In this document: piece after piece, positions 1-12,400 of the stretch | Layout of the letters: the number at the start of each line of letters is the position of its first letter | How positions within the stretch are numbered: the first letter of the stretch is position 1 | Assembly (NCBI GenBank): GCA_034401795.1 | Contig: CM067369.1 | Span: 85,197,129-85,261,128, forward strand | Source of the DNA: Chaetoderma sp. LZ-2023a | Lineage: Eukaryota > Mollusca > Caudofoveata > Chaetodermatida > Chaetodermatidae | Length of the DNA stretch: 64,000 bases | Direction: 5' to 3' | Notes under the pieces: generated by a model | What the model saw: only the letters and a program-made list of their open reading frames with translations | Databases searched by the model: none | Told to the model about the DNA's origin: nothing | Translations under genes and position numbers: made by a program

Positions 1-2144
1 AAACCAGTATATAACATTCTGTTTAGGCAGATAATCTGCCTTCTATTAGCAAAATTCACCAGTAAATCTGTCTAATGAGATAAGCGACTGCTCTTCATTT
101 CAGAAAATGATATTTTACCTGTATTTAGTAACCACACTTAACATTTTTTTATTCATCGGGACCTGTCAAATTGTTGTTTGGAGTTTAGAGAAATTGATAC
201 CGTTAAATTCCGTGTATATTGAGCACTTTTTTGCTCAAATTACATGTTATAAAAAGCTCCTGCGCACTATATACAAGGATAAATATTTGTCACATTTTTT
301 TCCTCAGAATTTTTCGTCAGAATCACAAAATTCAGAGCTGAAAATGTGATTTTATGGATCGGGAATCAGTCGGGAATAACGATCGCATTCTAACATGTCT
401 ATAATGGTACTAATAGATCGTTGAAATGCCTTACTACTGTCTAAATACTGTGTTATACCTTTATTAAATATCATAGTGTTGTAAAATGATCAAATAAACC
501 ATCATTCAACTTTTTTACAACGCCATTGTTTCCTGTAATTTGTTCTAAGTTATATATATAAGGGGAGGTTACTCTTGTCTTCCCAAGTTTAACATAGAGA
601 TGTTTAAAATCCATAGATTGCTACACAGATACGGACATAAATGTGTTAAAAAAATAATGATAGGGCCGATGTTTTTCAAGGCGATCTAGCATTTACATAG
701 ATATAGAAAGGAATGTTTTCTATGTGCTAAACGGCACAATGTTTTGACCAATCGGCGGGCAGGATGATTTTGATTGACAGGTTAAGGTTAAAGGTCACAG
801 CTGTCAACGTATGACGAAGTAACTATGGAAACGAAAGGATGAGAATAGAAAATCATTTCAAATTGAGGATAATTTAATTTATTTAATAAACAACGCGTGG
901 AATAAACTAGATTATAGCATTCAATCCTCATCCACTTACCCCCACCCCACCCGCACTCAAACCCTACCCACAATTGATCACTGTCGATTTTGTAAACGTC
1001 AGGCGGTCAGCTCTATCACCTTTGTTTATTGTACTTCTGACCGCGTTAATCCACCCACCCCGCCCCACCACCTGACTACACTGCCTGTGAACCGAGTATT
1101 GAAACCACTCATCTACTGCGTCGCCATATGTGATTGATCAAAATCTCATGGGCTCGCCTTTGATATAATTATCAAAATAATTACCGGCACTGTTAGTGAG
1201 CCAAAATGGATTTGAGTAGGTTTTTTTTATTAAAATAGATTTTATTCTCTCAAGTATCAGCGCACAACTCATATTTTATGAATTGAAACAAAATAAATAT
1301 GCAATTTTTATGTTCTAACGACCATTTATGTTAATGAGCACTGCTCAAATCAAATTCGGATTCTAACCTGTTCTGATGGAAATTATATTTGTATTTTTAT
1401 ATCGTTTTATATCGTTCAATAAAGTTTAATACAAAATATTTGCTAAAAGTGTATGCAAATAATATTCCCGTGATTAAACAACAGAGTAACGCACGCCACA
1501 AATGGGATTTTATAAGGAAAGCGTATTCGACACGCAGTAAGTCATTGATTCTTTTGTTACCAGTTTTCGTTCACATGTCTCTCAATCTTACTGCGCACTA
1601 TACACGGAAAGAAGGTTTTTTCAGGCCGATTTTGGTCAAATTTAGGGGTGCGCACTATCCACGATAGCGCAATATACACGGAAATTAACGGTAAATTAAC
1701 GATTACTGCTACGAAAATTGGCTATTTATAAGAATGCACTTTTCGCAAAAAATAGAATAAAACTTATTTTAATTAACCTCATAGGACAGGGAATGGCTAA
1801 AAATGTCTAAACTCTTCCTTTTCTTGAGCTACTATTTTATAATTTCGGCCCATTGTTTGCTAGAAAATCACAATTTCAAATGGATATTTTGCGCAATATC
1901 TTATTTCAATTACTATAGCTTGGTTAGTTAGATATTTTCCGGAATTGTACAACTCTGTAGTGACTGCTCAATGGCCCAAGTAAAGAGGAACTGACGGTAT
2001 GAGAAAAACTTCGCAAACCCTGAGAGCTCCACTCCCTTCCTAGGTTGGTGTGTTGATAGATATCGATCGATACAAGCCACTCTAATGGGAGTGAGCTTAG
2101 GCCTATGCATTCTCAGCACATGTTGGTCTATTTTGTAATTGTTA
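1..2144. other. Unassigned AT-rich sequence
   Basis: No exon or structured RNA recognised. The phrase GCGCACTAT recurs at about 266, 1592 and 1650, the last followed by a small hairpin (CACTATCCACGATAGCG), suggesting a degraded repeat. Minus-strand open frames at 788-973 and 1928-2203 have no protein-like composition. Confidence 0.4.
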
Positions 2145-2826
2145 CAAGAGGCCCAAGGGTCTGCGACGCTCACCTGGACCATTAGCATTTGAACAATTTG
2201 CAATTAAATAGACATGAGGGATAATTTTCGGAAAAAGTGAAGATTGCCATAATTGACCAATTAAAATTTTCATTTGATATGTTAAAGCCTACCGCTATAG
2301 ATCGGGCAATTGATTACAGAGGATTAACATTTTTAATGATTCTGGAATCAAAATATAAAATAAAAATAGACCAATCAAAATTTTGAATACGCGTTCCAGA
2401 GGCTACCACTGTACGATCCTTACAGCCAAATTTGGTTAAAATCCATCAAGTCGTTGACAATTCCCAGTAATTATTTCATAAAGATTTTCACCCAAATAAT
2501 TGATGAATAAAAATTCTGCATGAAAATTCTAGAGCCTATCACCATTTGGTCCTTCTAGCTCAATTTTGTTTGAAAACGGTCAAGCTTTTAAGGAGAAAAT
2601 GTGATTAAACAATTTTCTGTAAATTGTTCATAAAATTTTACGAGATTTTCAATAAAAAGTTGATGATGAATCAAAATTCATAGGCAGGTTTTGGAAGGAC
2701 TTCATAAAGAAGATCTAAAATATATCTTCTGGCACTAATTTTGTACAATATACGATTACTTATGGCATTATCAAAATTTCAACATAATTCAAATTAGAAA
2801 ATGAAATTTTCAATTAAATTATTTTT
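2145..2826 (+). repeat. Composite repeat (family G head and degenerate core)
   Basis: Starts with the head CAAGAGGCCCAAGGGTCTG and GCTCACCTGGACC, then degenerate core units with the phrase CAAATTTGGTTAAAATCC. The same head is found at 32947, 35349, 43613, 55775 and 58709. No tail was found; it runs into the family C array. Confidence 0.6.
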
Positions 2827-4334
2827 AACAAGCATTCTGTAAGTATTGCTTTGCAATACATGTACCCTACCTGGTGATATAAATCTTTAGAGATTGACAG
2901 TCAAAAACTCCATTAAGAATTGTCAGAAGAAGCTGAAACTCGAACTTGATCTGTAACTTCTCATAACATAGCAATAAACTAAGTTTCAGTTATATCTGGT
3001 GAAGGAGAAGGAATTTCATAAGTCAAAAGGGGACATAACTCCATCAAAAAAATGATGCAACCGCCTGAAACTCGAACTTGGTCTGTAATTTCTCATAATA
3101 AAGTAATGTACCAATTTTCAGTTGAATATCTTGAAAGACGGAGAGAAAAAGGGTGGAAAACTAATATTTTTCGCATTTCATAAGATGAAAGGGGGGCATA
3201 AATCAATGAAAAACTGACGAATATGTCTGAAACTCGAACTTGCTCTGTAACTCCTTATACTAAAGCAATGTACCGACTTTTCCTTAAATATCTTGAAGTC
3301 GAAAGGGGGTATAACTTCATCAAAAATTTACGCATACGCCTGAAACTCGAACTTGGTCTGTAACTTCTCAGAACAAAGCAATGTAGCAATTCGCAGTATA
3401 ATATCTTGAAATACTGTGGAAAAAAGTGCGGAAAACTAATATTTTTCGTATTTCAAAAGTCGAAAGGGAGCATAAATCCATGAAAAATACACGAAAATGT
3501 CTGAAACCCGTACTTGCTCTGTAACTCCTTATACTAAAGTGATGCACCAATTTTCGCTTAAATATCTTGAAGGAGTGCACAAAAAAGTGTGGAAAGCTGA
3601 TATTTTTCGTATTTCTTAAGTCGAAGGGGGTGGGGGGGGGGGGGGCAAAAGCCCATGAAAAATTAATGCAAATGTCTGAAACTTGAACTTGCTCTGTAAC
3701 TCCTTATACTAAAGTGATGCACCAATTTTCGCTTAAATATCTTGAAGGAGTGCACAAAAAAGTGTGGAAAGCTGATATTTTTCGTATTTCTTAAGTCGAA
3801 AGGGGGGGGGGGGGCATAACTCCATAAAAAATTGACGCATATGCCTGAAACTCGAACTTCGTCTGTAACTTCTCATAACAAAGCAATGTAGCAATTCTCA
3901 GTGTAATATCTTGAAAGACTGCGAAAAAATGTGCGGAAAACTAATATTTTTCGTATTTCAAAAGTCGAAAGGGAGCATAAATCCATGAAAAATACACGAA
4001 AATGTCTGAAACCCGTACTTGCTCTGTAACTCCTTATACTAAAGCGATGCAGTGATTTTCACTTAAATATCTTTAAGGAGTGCAAAAAAGTTTGGAAAGC
4101 CGATATTTTTCGTATTTTTTAAGTCGAAAGGGGGCATAACTCCATCAAAAATTGACGCATACGCCTGAAACTCGAACTTGATCTGTAACTTCCCATAACA
4201 AAGCAATATACCAATTCCCAGTTGAATACCTTGAACGACTGCGAAAAAAAGTGCAGAAAACCAACTGCAACAGATGGACTGACAGACGGGAGTGCAAACC
4301 TATCGTCCCTCCAGTTTTACCGGTAGGGGATTAA
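2827..4334 (+). repeat. Family C tandem-core element (about nine units)
   Basis: The head holds a small hairpin (GTATTGCTTTGCAATAC) and CCCTACCTGG. The core is about nine units of about 110-180 bp, each with GAAACTCGAACTTG and CTGTAACT (2936, 3066, 3231, 3341, 3500, 3678, 3846, 4006, 4166). A GACAGACGG microsatellite and the terminal hairpin ACCGGTAGGGG plus TTAATAA follow. Poly-G runs at about 3626-3645 and 3801-3814. Open frames inside are incidental. Confidence 0.75.
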
Positions 4335-4785
4335 TAAAGGGGCCAACAATCCAGGCAAGCTATCCACAATATCTATAAGTTATTGATGTACAGAAATTAA
4401 TGTGGTGAAAGGGTTAATTCTCAAAGCAGGTGGTATTTGATGTAAGCAATGCTTGGCAAATTGAGAATGTGTCCATTCGATTAAATACACAAAGATTTAA
4501 GTCTTTCAACAATACAAGCTAAAAATTACAAATTTAATAAAATGTAAGAAACATACTTGGCAATATGGTTGCTTTTGAAATTGAGATCGTATGTTTTTGG
4601 CCGACATGTTACGTCTATTTCACCTGATATTATTAGGATGAAAGAAATTCTGAATAATATACATTTACAGCTAAATATACATGTTTATTTTGAAACCAAT
4701 TTGGCTGTCTGAGATCTATTAATTTGATAAGAATCTAAATTCTGCACACCACTCTAGGGTCCATCCTGCTGAGTTTGTGAGAGAT
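4335..4785. other. No recognised feature
   Basis: AT-rich intergenic-looking DNA with no supported exon, hairpin or tandem structure. Confidence 0.4.
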
Positions 4786-5655
4786 CGTTCAAGCAGTTAA
4801 TAAGGAGTAGCATTTTAACTGATTTTGTGAAATTTTCAGAAAATTCAAGATGGACCCCAAAAAATAAACCAATTAACATTCTGTATACAAGTTCAGAAAC
4901 ACACCACTCTAGGGTCCTCCCAAACAAGTTTGCGTGAAATCAACCAAGTGGTTAATGAGGAGTAGGTTTGTAACCGATTTGCAGAAATTTTCAGAAAATC
5001 CAAGATGGTCGCTGGAAATGCTGACCTATCAAAATTTTCATTAGTAGTGTTGAAGCCTACCAGCATAGAATTAGTCCGCCTAAGTTTCGTTGAGATCGGG
5101 CCATTTATATTGGAGGGGGCTAGCGTTTAAAATTTCAGGACAGTTTTTGGAAAATCCAAGATGGCTGCCAAAAAAATAAACCAATTAACATTCTGTATAA
5201 ACGTTCAGATGCACCCCACTCTAGGGTCCTCCCAACCAAGTTTGCTTGAAATCGAACAAGTGGTTAATGAGGAATGGGTTTTTAACTTATTTCCAGAAAT
5301 TTTCAGAAAATCCAAGATGGTCGCTGGAAATACTGACCTATCAAAATTTTCGTTAGAAATGTTGGAGTCTACCAGCATATAATTAGTCCACCTAGGTTTC
5401 GTTGAAATCGGGCCAGCGTTATAAAAGATTTCTGGAAAATGTTCGCAAAATCCAAGATGGCCACCAGAGAAATTGGAGCGTACCACCATAGTATCCTCCC
5501 AGCTAAATTTGTTTGAAATCAGTCAAAACATAAAGGAGGAGATGCAATTTGATGGACGGGTGGACAGACAGAGGACAGACCGACGAAGGATAGACAGACG
5601 ACGGATGGCCGCCATGGCATAACCTCACCTGGTCCTTCGGGTCAGGTGAGCTTAA
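4786..5655 (+). repeat. Family G element: two units of about 313 bp plus tail
   Basis: The phrase AAATAAACCAATTAACATTC recurs at 4864 and 5176. Units contain CCACTCTAGGGTCCTCCCAA and AAAATCCAAGATGG. The tail is a GACAGACGACGGATGG microsatellite, then GCCATGGCATAA and the hairpin CACCTGGTCCTTCGGGTCAG, ending GAGCTTAA. Both strands show repeat-derived open frames that are not genes. Confidence 0.72.
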
Positions 5656-6071
5656 TGTTGGACAGATTTCTGTGGAATGCGGTAAAGCATTTCTCCGTTA
5701 ATGCATCGTGGATACATTATAAATAAATTTGACAGAATCAATCTACTATAAGCTAATGCCTAACTATAAGTGTCGATCAGATGCTGTGCTGTGCAGGTGA
5801 CTGAAATAGCAACAAATTAATATTATCATACGATCATAGAGGCCAACATTTTCAAAAATATTAGTCTTGCATAAATATTGCATATTATCACACGTGCTGA
5901 AATTGAGAAAATCTTTAGAATAAAATTAGCATAACCAGACATACCATGGGATGACCCTTTAAATACTGGGTAATAAAATAAACATTGTGGATTAAACAGT
6001 ATGCTAGCCATGGTAACACGTTAATCACCCGAGATTATCAACACCTCTTCAAAAAACATACAAAGATAGTC
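5656..6071. other. No recognised feature
   Basis: Unique-looking AT-rich sequence without supported coding or repeat structure. Confidence 0.4.
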
Positions 6072-6311
6072 TTAATCCTTTAATGGCTAAACTTGGTGAG
6101 GAAAATCTGAATATTTGTTTGTTGAATGTCCATTTGCAGGCCAACAGGAGACTATTTTTGAAAATTTATCACTGGAATGACTGGCTTGGATTTCGAGCCA
6201 GTCATTCCAGTAGTAAATTCTCAAAAATAGTCTTCTCTTGGCCTGCAAATAGACATTCCTAAAGTCCACTGCAAAGGCTGGTATTAGCTGACTTCACCAG
6301 GAAAGGGTTAA
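6072..6311. mobile_element. Family B palindromic MITE (piggyBac-type ends)
   Basis: Bounded by TTAATCCTTTAA and AAAGGGTTAA. The centre is a long palindrome with GTCCATTTGCAGGCCAA, CTGGAATGACTGGCT and their inverse, arms about 65 bp. A half copy of the same family follows at about 6330-6496. Confidence 0.75.
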
Positions 6312-6561
6312 TGATCAAGACGGGACAAGAGAATCAAAGATCTTTCCTTAGTGACAAAACAAAAGCAGACAATTATCGAGCCAGGCATTATAGATGTAAA
6401 TTTTGTGTAGTCATCTAGTCATCTCTTGGCTTGCAAATGGACACTTGTCAAAAGGGTGTTTTTAGCCAACTTGACCATTAAAGAGTTAAAAGGTAGTGCC
6501 TTTAAATTCCGTTACACTGATGAATTCCCTTATCTCGTTTTCACGGTAACCATATAGGAAA

Positions 6562-6946
6562 GCTGTTGAATATTTTTAAATTAATTTGACTCGAATCTAT
6601 TGCTGCACAAGGCAGCAACCGCTTCCAGTCAAATTAATTTTAAAATATTCAACAAAATAAGTTTTATTTCGTAAATAATTTACTTTTTCAGTGATTTGTC
6701 GTTGAAAGGGTTAAACCATTTATTGGCTACGTGCAACAAGGCAGATAACTCAAAGCATTTCTACATGGAAGGCTATAGGAAGGTAATATGTATTTGGGAA
6801 ATTGGTTCACAGATAGACAATTCTTTAAAACTAAGACAATAATTTAAATGGGCAATAATTCTGGACATGCGGAATATTTTGAAAACAAATTGACTGAAAG
6901 TTGCTTCTTTCAGTCAAATTGTTTTCAAAATATTCAGCATATCCAG
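6562..6946. repeat. Two palindromic hairpins of the A-core type
   Basis: 6562-6654 has arms around GTTGAATATTTTTAAATTAA meeting at GCTGC(ACAA)GGCAGC. 6861-6946 is a tighter hairpin with CTGGACATGCGGAATATTTT and its inverse ending GCATATCCAG. They share the TTGAATATTTTGAAA..ATTTGACTG motif with family A but have different flanks. Confidence 0.7.
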
Positions 6947-7257
6947 AGTTAAACCCCATCGAAAATGTAGAGCAGAAATTCAACGGGCAGACAGTTCAAT
7001 GGACAAGCAAACCTACACTGGTCTCTGCAGTGGTCGCTTCGTTGAGGAACTTTGCTCGGCACGCTGAGAGAAATTTATTTTTGAAAATTTATCTTGCTAA
7101 CCAAGTCAGTCATTTTCAGTGGAAAATTGTCAAAATAATAACATTTGCAAATGGGCATTCAATGAACACACATACTGATCTTCTTGATAAAATTTGACAA
7201 TTAAGGGGTCAATAGAGCTCTAGTCATGTCAATGAAAAGTTTTCAAACCAACCACAC

Positions 7258-7655
7258 AATGGAGGATTCCAGTTTATCTATCAATCATATGATGTCATAA
7301 TCAACTACATGCCGTGTAGGCTGACACCATAATCAATTACGTCATGAATTACGTAGCTAAGTTCATCACGAACACTTAATTGATGACGGACTATAAGCGT
7401 TGTTGTACGAATTCTATGTCTTTACTATGTAATAAACATGCTGTTGAATAGTTTGAAACTAATTTGACTGGGCGCTCTTGCTACCATAGGCAGCAACAAT
7501 ACCCAGTCAAATCAGTTTCAAAATATTCAACAGCTTACCTGTATAGTTTTCTGGAAATTGACAGTCAGGGAGTTCAAGGATCGATCAATCCCAACACAGG
7601 CGAAGTGTGGGTGGAGCTTAGCTAAAGGTCATAGCTAAAACAGGATTCCTCCATT
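7258..7655 (-). mobile_element. Family A MITE, full-length, GGAGGATTCC-ended subtype
   Basis: 398 bp with terminal inverted repeats AATGGAGGATTCCAGTTT and its inverse AAAACAGGATTCCTCCATT. The centre is a palindrome (7440-7541) with GTTGAATAGTTTGAAACTAA and CAGTCAAATCAG. The TGATGTCATAATC and GGGCATAGCTAAAA-type subterminal regions are diagnostic of the family. It is reversed relative to most copies. Confidence 0.82.
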
Positions 7656-7799
7656 TGAAACATTTGCCTCACCTAAAATAGGTTTCCTGATTTTCACCCA
7701 CAGTAACATGTCATAGAGGTTAACCTTTCACCGATGACATCTATTTACATGTATCTAAATTTCAAAGCAATCATAGCAGAAAGCTGACAACTATTTTGA

Positions 7800-8101
7800 A
7801 AATAACTTGACTGAAAGCTAATGCTGCCAGATTATAGTTACTATGTATTAGAACAAATTCTTGTATCTAAGAACAAGCTGTTAATGCAGAGTAGCATTTT
7901 GACAATTTTCGGTACATTTTTCATAAAATGTAAAATTTTCACCAAAAGATTGACCATACAAGTATACACAAGTTATGAAGCCTACCCAATAGGGTCCTTC
8001 CAACCTAATTAGATTGAAATCCATCAAGCGGTTAATGAGTAGCATTTTTAAGCAAAAGTTGATGGACAGACAGCAGACAGTCTGGCCAGGTGAGCTAATA
8101 A
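7800..8101 (+). repeat. Degenerate family G unit with tail
   Basis: Contains CAATAGGGTCCTTCCAACC, a short GACAGACAGCAGACAG microsatellite and ends CCAGGTGAGCTAATAA, the family terminal motif. Confidence 0.6.
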
Positions 8102-8149
8102 ACTATGAAATAATCTACAGTACAGCTCATAAATATGCTAGAATGTTTC

Positions 8150-8412
8150 CAAAACAAAAGCAGTAACATGTTAGCAAGAAATGTTTTGCTGAATATTTTT
8201 AGGATCTATGGATTGGAAGACACTGCTGCTTTAAACAGCAATGTCTTCCAATCTAATTATTAACGTTTTCTTGGGGGCCGAGGACTGTGCAGCCAACTTG
8301 TGGATGCATTGCCCTTCTCCCAATGACATACCATAGTTAATATTCTTCCAATCCAATTCCGTTCAAAATATTCACCAGTACATGTTATTTTATTTTGGAA
8401 ACATGTTGTTGT
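8150..8412. repeat. AACATGTT-bounded hairpin repeat
   Basis: AACATGTTA on the left and GAAACATGTT on the right enclose a disrupted palindrome (GGATTGGAAGACACTGCTGC and AGCAATGTCTTCCAATC). Related copies are at 46108-46310 and 63479-63640. Confidence 0.55.
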
Positions 8413-8436
8413 TTCTGAGCTGTATTGTAATCTAAT

Positions 8437-8679
8437 TTAACCCTTTAAGGGTCAAGCCGGCCAAAAGCACCCTCTGTAGTGGTCTTGAGGAATGTCCATT
8501 TGCAGGCCAACAGAAGACCAAGGATTGAAAATTTACCACTGGAATGACTGGCTCAATAACTGAGCCAGTCATCCCAGTGCTAAATTTTCAATAGTCTTCT
8601 CTTGGTCTGCAAATAGGCATTCAATAAGTAAATATTTTTGATTTTTTTTTTTTTTTAGTTTGACCACTAACGGGGTTAA
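8437..8679. mobile_element. Family B palindromic MITE
   Basis: TTAACCCTTTAAGGGTCAAG on the left and GGGGTTAA on the right. The central palindrome meets at CTGGCTCAATAACTGAGCCAG. A poly-T run precedes the right end. Confidence 0.78.
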
Positions 8680-8763
8680 TTACCAGTTTTGATTGTCTAT
8701 GGGTTAGCTGCTCTGTATAAAAGTGAATGAAAGATTATTCCTGGTTATTTAGATTCAAGTTAC

Positions 8764-8805
8764 CTCTAGGGGAAGAATCGTTTCATCCGCCTCAAGTTTT
8801 GTGTC
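8764..8805 (-). CDS. Candidate 42-bp exon 11 of the DCX-PLAT gene
   Basis: Seen: a pyrimidine-containing acceptor (ATCTTTGACAG), 14 open codons (DTKLEADETILPLE) in phase 0 on both sides, and donor GAG|GTAACT, 510 bases beyond exon 10. Phase compatibility and borders fit, but a trefoil would be expected to continue with a Gly-Lys-Gly-type turn, so this may be a cassette exon or chance. No later exon was found between 1 and 8763. Confidence 0.35.
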
Positions 8806-9315
8806 CTGTCAAAGATATTTTTCCATACCAACAAATTGCTTTACCTATTTGAAGATGGGTTAGGTGGCCTAGCTGTGGTGTGACCAAACAGAAAATGCAA
8901 CCAAAATAGAACTCAAATCTTGATGTCAATCTAAATGTGCAGCAATGGCGTCCGGTCAGATTATTTTCTAAATATTTAACGGAATGTTTAATACATTTGA
9001 TCGAAACTCAATTTTGAGGCAATCGCAAGGGAATGCTGATGAATATCTGAGGTTATTTGTGGTTTTCCACATGCTAGACTAATGATATACAGCAACATAA
9101 GGGTAAATAAAATGACCAATCCATCAACAGCAAACACATCTATATAAAGATCACACCCTACATAAAGACTACTTTATAAAACTCCAAAGCACATTACACA
9201 ATACAGAGAAACTCTCTTTCCCTGCATCACACCGTTCCCCACCCCAAAAAGGGAGAATCTTTATAGACTGGTTGGAATGTATACAAAACCCAGGACACAT
9301 ACTCCCAGTACTCAC
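8806..9315. other. Intron 10 or 3' flank of the DCX-PLAT gene
   Basis: No repeat or exon recognised apart from possible exon 11 at its far end. If intron 10 were retained, the frame would read on from exon 10 to a stop near 9169. Confidence 0.4.
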
Positions 9316-9419
9316 CTGTCCGACTAGTCGGTTACTCTCAATAGCCAGGTGAAAGTTGTTGTTCAGAGCACTGCTGAAAACCCTTACCATACCACGCTTA
9401 GCGATAACGTTGAAGATGG
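9316..9419 (-). CDS. DCX-PLAT gene exon 10: second lobe of the beta-trefoil-like module
   Basis: 104 bp, phase 1 in, phase 0 out. It encodes [18 protein letters not shown] then [16 protein letters not shown]. The repeated logic (V.V.S...N.HLAI..N.LVG.) matches the exon 9 lobe, supporting a trefoil. An internal CAG at 9371-9369 looks like an acceptor but breaks the phase, so 9419 was chosen. The donor is CAG|GTGAGT. Confidence 0.85.
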
Positions 9420-12400
9420 CTGCCGATATGTGTAAAATATAATATATCTATTAATTATATGACTCACAACAGTATGTTTGTCTGTCTGTCTGTTTGTCTG
9501 TCTGTACAATTTTCTACATTGCTGAACAAGCGATCTACATTGCAAATATATGCCATATGTTTTTAGTCTTGCCAAGAAGTGTCCCAAGACGATTATAAAT
9601 CCCATGCCTGACTGTGTATCTCTCCATTCTCTTGTGTGCCGGCATAATACTACTATAATGCATCATGGGGAACATAGCTTTCCAGTCCTTTCGGAAGCTA
9701 TGGATTCGTACATCAAAGATGCCCTTGATAAAAAGACTACGTTTATACAATGCAACCTGCCTATCCTTGATGCTGTATAACTGTAACAGCTGGGCAGCTC
9801 CAAAGGCAGCACTAGACAAACTCGATGCCTGCAACCGCAAACACCTACGCACCATCACCGAATACCGATCGCCAGATAACATAATTTCCAATGATGGACT
9901 ATACAAGATGTGCAATACGTCACCGCTGTCTGTCAAAGTCGCCCACCAAAGATGGTCCATGTTTGGCCATGTGCTAAGGATGACAGAAGACACACCGACA
10001 GAGCCTTAGAATTTGCCCTACTCAGAGCCAACAAATACAAAGCCAAGAGAGGACGTCATTCCATAAATCTGCTACGGTTGCTACGTGGTGACCTAAAAAA
10101 AGCAGGACTCGGTACACTCAAGTCAAGAATGGACCTGAGGAAGCTAAGGGTTTCCGCTGAGGACAAGACACAGTGGACAAAAGCGAAGAAAGACTGATTG
10201 CAGCTGTAGGATGTTTCTACTACTACAACCGCAGAATACAGTAATCATACATATACAATGCTCTAATATTATAAACAAGATTCCCAAGATATTTGAGTCT
10301 CACTTGCCTACCTTTGTCGATGAACTTAATATTTGATCATGTGACCATAAATGGACAACTTCATTCCTCAGTGGAAGACAGCATAGAAAGTGCCTGCCCT
10401 GGAGCACCCACCCACTTCAATGGGTTGGAACTCTGTAGAGAAGCCAGCTTGCAATCAGCAATCATATGTGTAACTCACATGTAACAAGAACAGAATGGTC
10501 CTTTGCAGTTTTTGCCAAGCCCTGCCCATCGCTAGCTAAGCTTCACCCACACCTCACTCGTGTTGGGATCGATCGATCCCTGCACTCCCTGACTATCAAT
10601 TTCTAGGAAACTATACAGATAAGCTGATCAATATTTTGAAATTAATTTGACTAGGTGTTGTTCCTGCCTATGGCAGCAACAGCGCCCAGTCAAATTAGTT
10701 TTAACGAACGCATAGTCTGTCTTCAAATGTGCGTTCGTGAAGTACTTATCTACATCATTCATGACGTCATTGATTATGACATCATTCCTGCCCTGTAGGT
10801 GAGGCTTAGAATACACCTTCCATATCCTCTGCGTGTCGTACGAGGTGACTAAAGGAGGTAAGGGTGAGGTAACCCTGACAGAAACCTCGAGTGCTGAAGA
10901 CGGAGGTTCCAGGCTGCACGGCGCACTCTAATAAACCATGGATCCACGCACTTAACGCCTATGATCATGTCGATAGTCACTTACAGGACTGGTGGTATGA
11001 TCAGCGAACAAAAAGAAGAAGAAGATGACATCATTCCACACGTCATGCAGTTAATTGACATCAATTGCTGGATGGACAGAGTGGAAAGCTCTATTGAATG
11101 TGATTGACAGAGGAGGTGTTCGCAATATTCCAGACGGGTTTTTTCAAAATGTATGGGTATAATATAAGTTCAGCTTGAATTATAACTGGAGCCATGAAAA
11201 ACTTCAATAAACTGATCTTACTATTATGTAGATACGTAGTTTGACATACTTATATTCAAATCCTGAATGATATAAACTACTTACATGGTTTTTCTTTTGC
11301 CTCACCAAGTCCATCAATAGATGAGTCTGCCTTGATTCGGAGTGCTCTTCCAGTCTGTTTGCAGTACAACAGCACCTGGTTATGATGATCAAACTTCCAC
11401 TTCTCGAACTCCCACTGAACAAATAAATAAGAAATTTATTTTCTTTAACTATGATCCAAATGGACCAGGACATGAGAATATTCACAGTTCTATAATGTAA
11501 TTTACAAGCCAATTCTCTATACATTTCTTTACAAGTCGTTATATTTGTGTAAAACTTTATCCAGCTAATTGTAATTTCAAAGTACACCCTATTGTCCATT
11601 TCACCTTTCCAAAGTATCCATCTATCATCTGATGTCATATGATGTCATAATTAGCTAAGCTGTGTAGGATGACATCATAATCATTATGTCATAAATGATT
11701 CTACTTGGCCCGTCTTTAACTCTTATTAGTCAGACATGTTGTATGAATTGTATGTCTCTACTATTTAATAAACATGCTGTTGAATATTTTGAAACTAATT
11801 TGACTGGATGCTCTTGCTGCCATACCCACGCCCATGCCCAGTCAAATTAGCTCCAAAATATTAAATAGCTTACCGGTATAGTTATCTGGAAATTGATAGT
11901 ATGGGAGCTTAGATATCAACTAATCAGAACACAACTGAGGTGTGGGTAGAGCTTAGCTAGAGATGGGCGGGGCATAGCTAAAAATGGAAAGGTCCATTGA
12001 TTTACTAAATCTAGGTCACATCATATATCTTATATAAGCAAATAACTCTGTAAACCATTTATAAAAATATATAAATAATTCATAAATGTTTAGATAATTG
12101 GATGAGTTTTCCAATGATGTATGACTTCAATAATATTGAGATTGTAATATTAACCCTTAAGACTCTGTTGTCAACATTCTATCTTTTTGCGTTGCCAGTA
12201 GCAAAGAAATTGGTGTACATTTTAAAACAATTTTGGTGGACGATGTTGCTGTCCACGCCAGCACCATCTCCCACCAAATTTGTTTAAAAATGAACAGCAG
12301 TTGATCTTTTAATTTAATTTGAAAATTTTAAATTTTGACAGAGTGCTAAGAGTTAATATTGATGAAGCTCAGGCGATCAGAGAGAAATATTCCAAGTGAG

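Noticed and set aside
5161..5489. Overlapping plus and minus open frames
   Set aside because: Both lie in family G repeat units; the equivalent unit at 4860 does not keep either frame.
9535..9993. 152-codon minus-strand open frame
   Set aside because: Antisense to the LINE reverse transcriptase fragment, which carries the real motifs; it also does not fit the splice phases of exons 9 and 10.
10293..10484. Possible missing exon of the DCX-PLAT gene between exons 9 and 10
   Set aside because: Extending exon 10 to the acceptor before 9419 makes the phases fit without another exon, and frames here contain stops.
11204..11638. 144-codon minus-strand open frame running through exon 9
   Set aside because: Only 11285-11414 in a different frame fits the domain and phases; this frame is a shadow that reads through introns and a MITE end.
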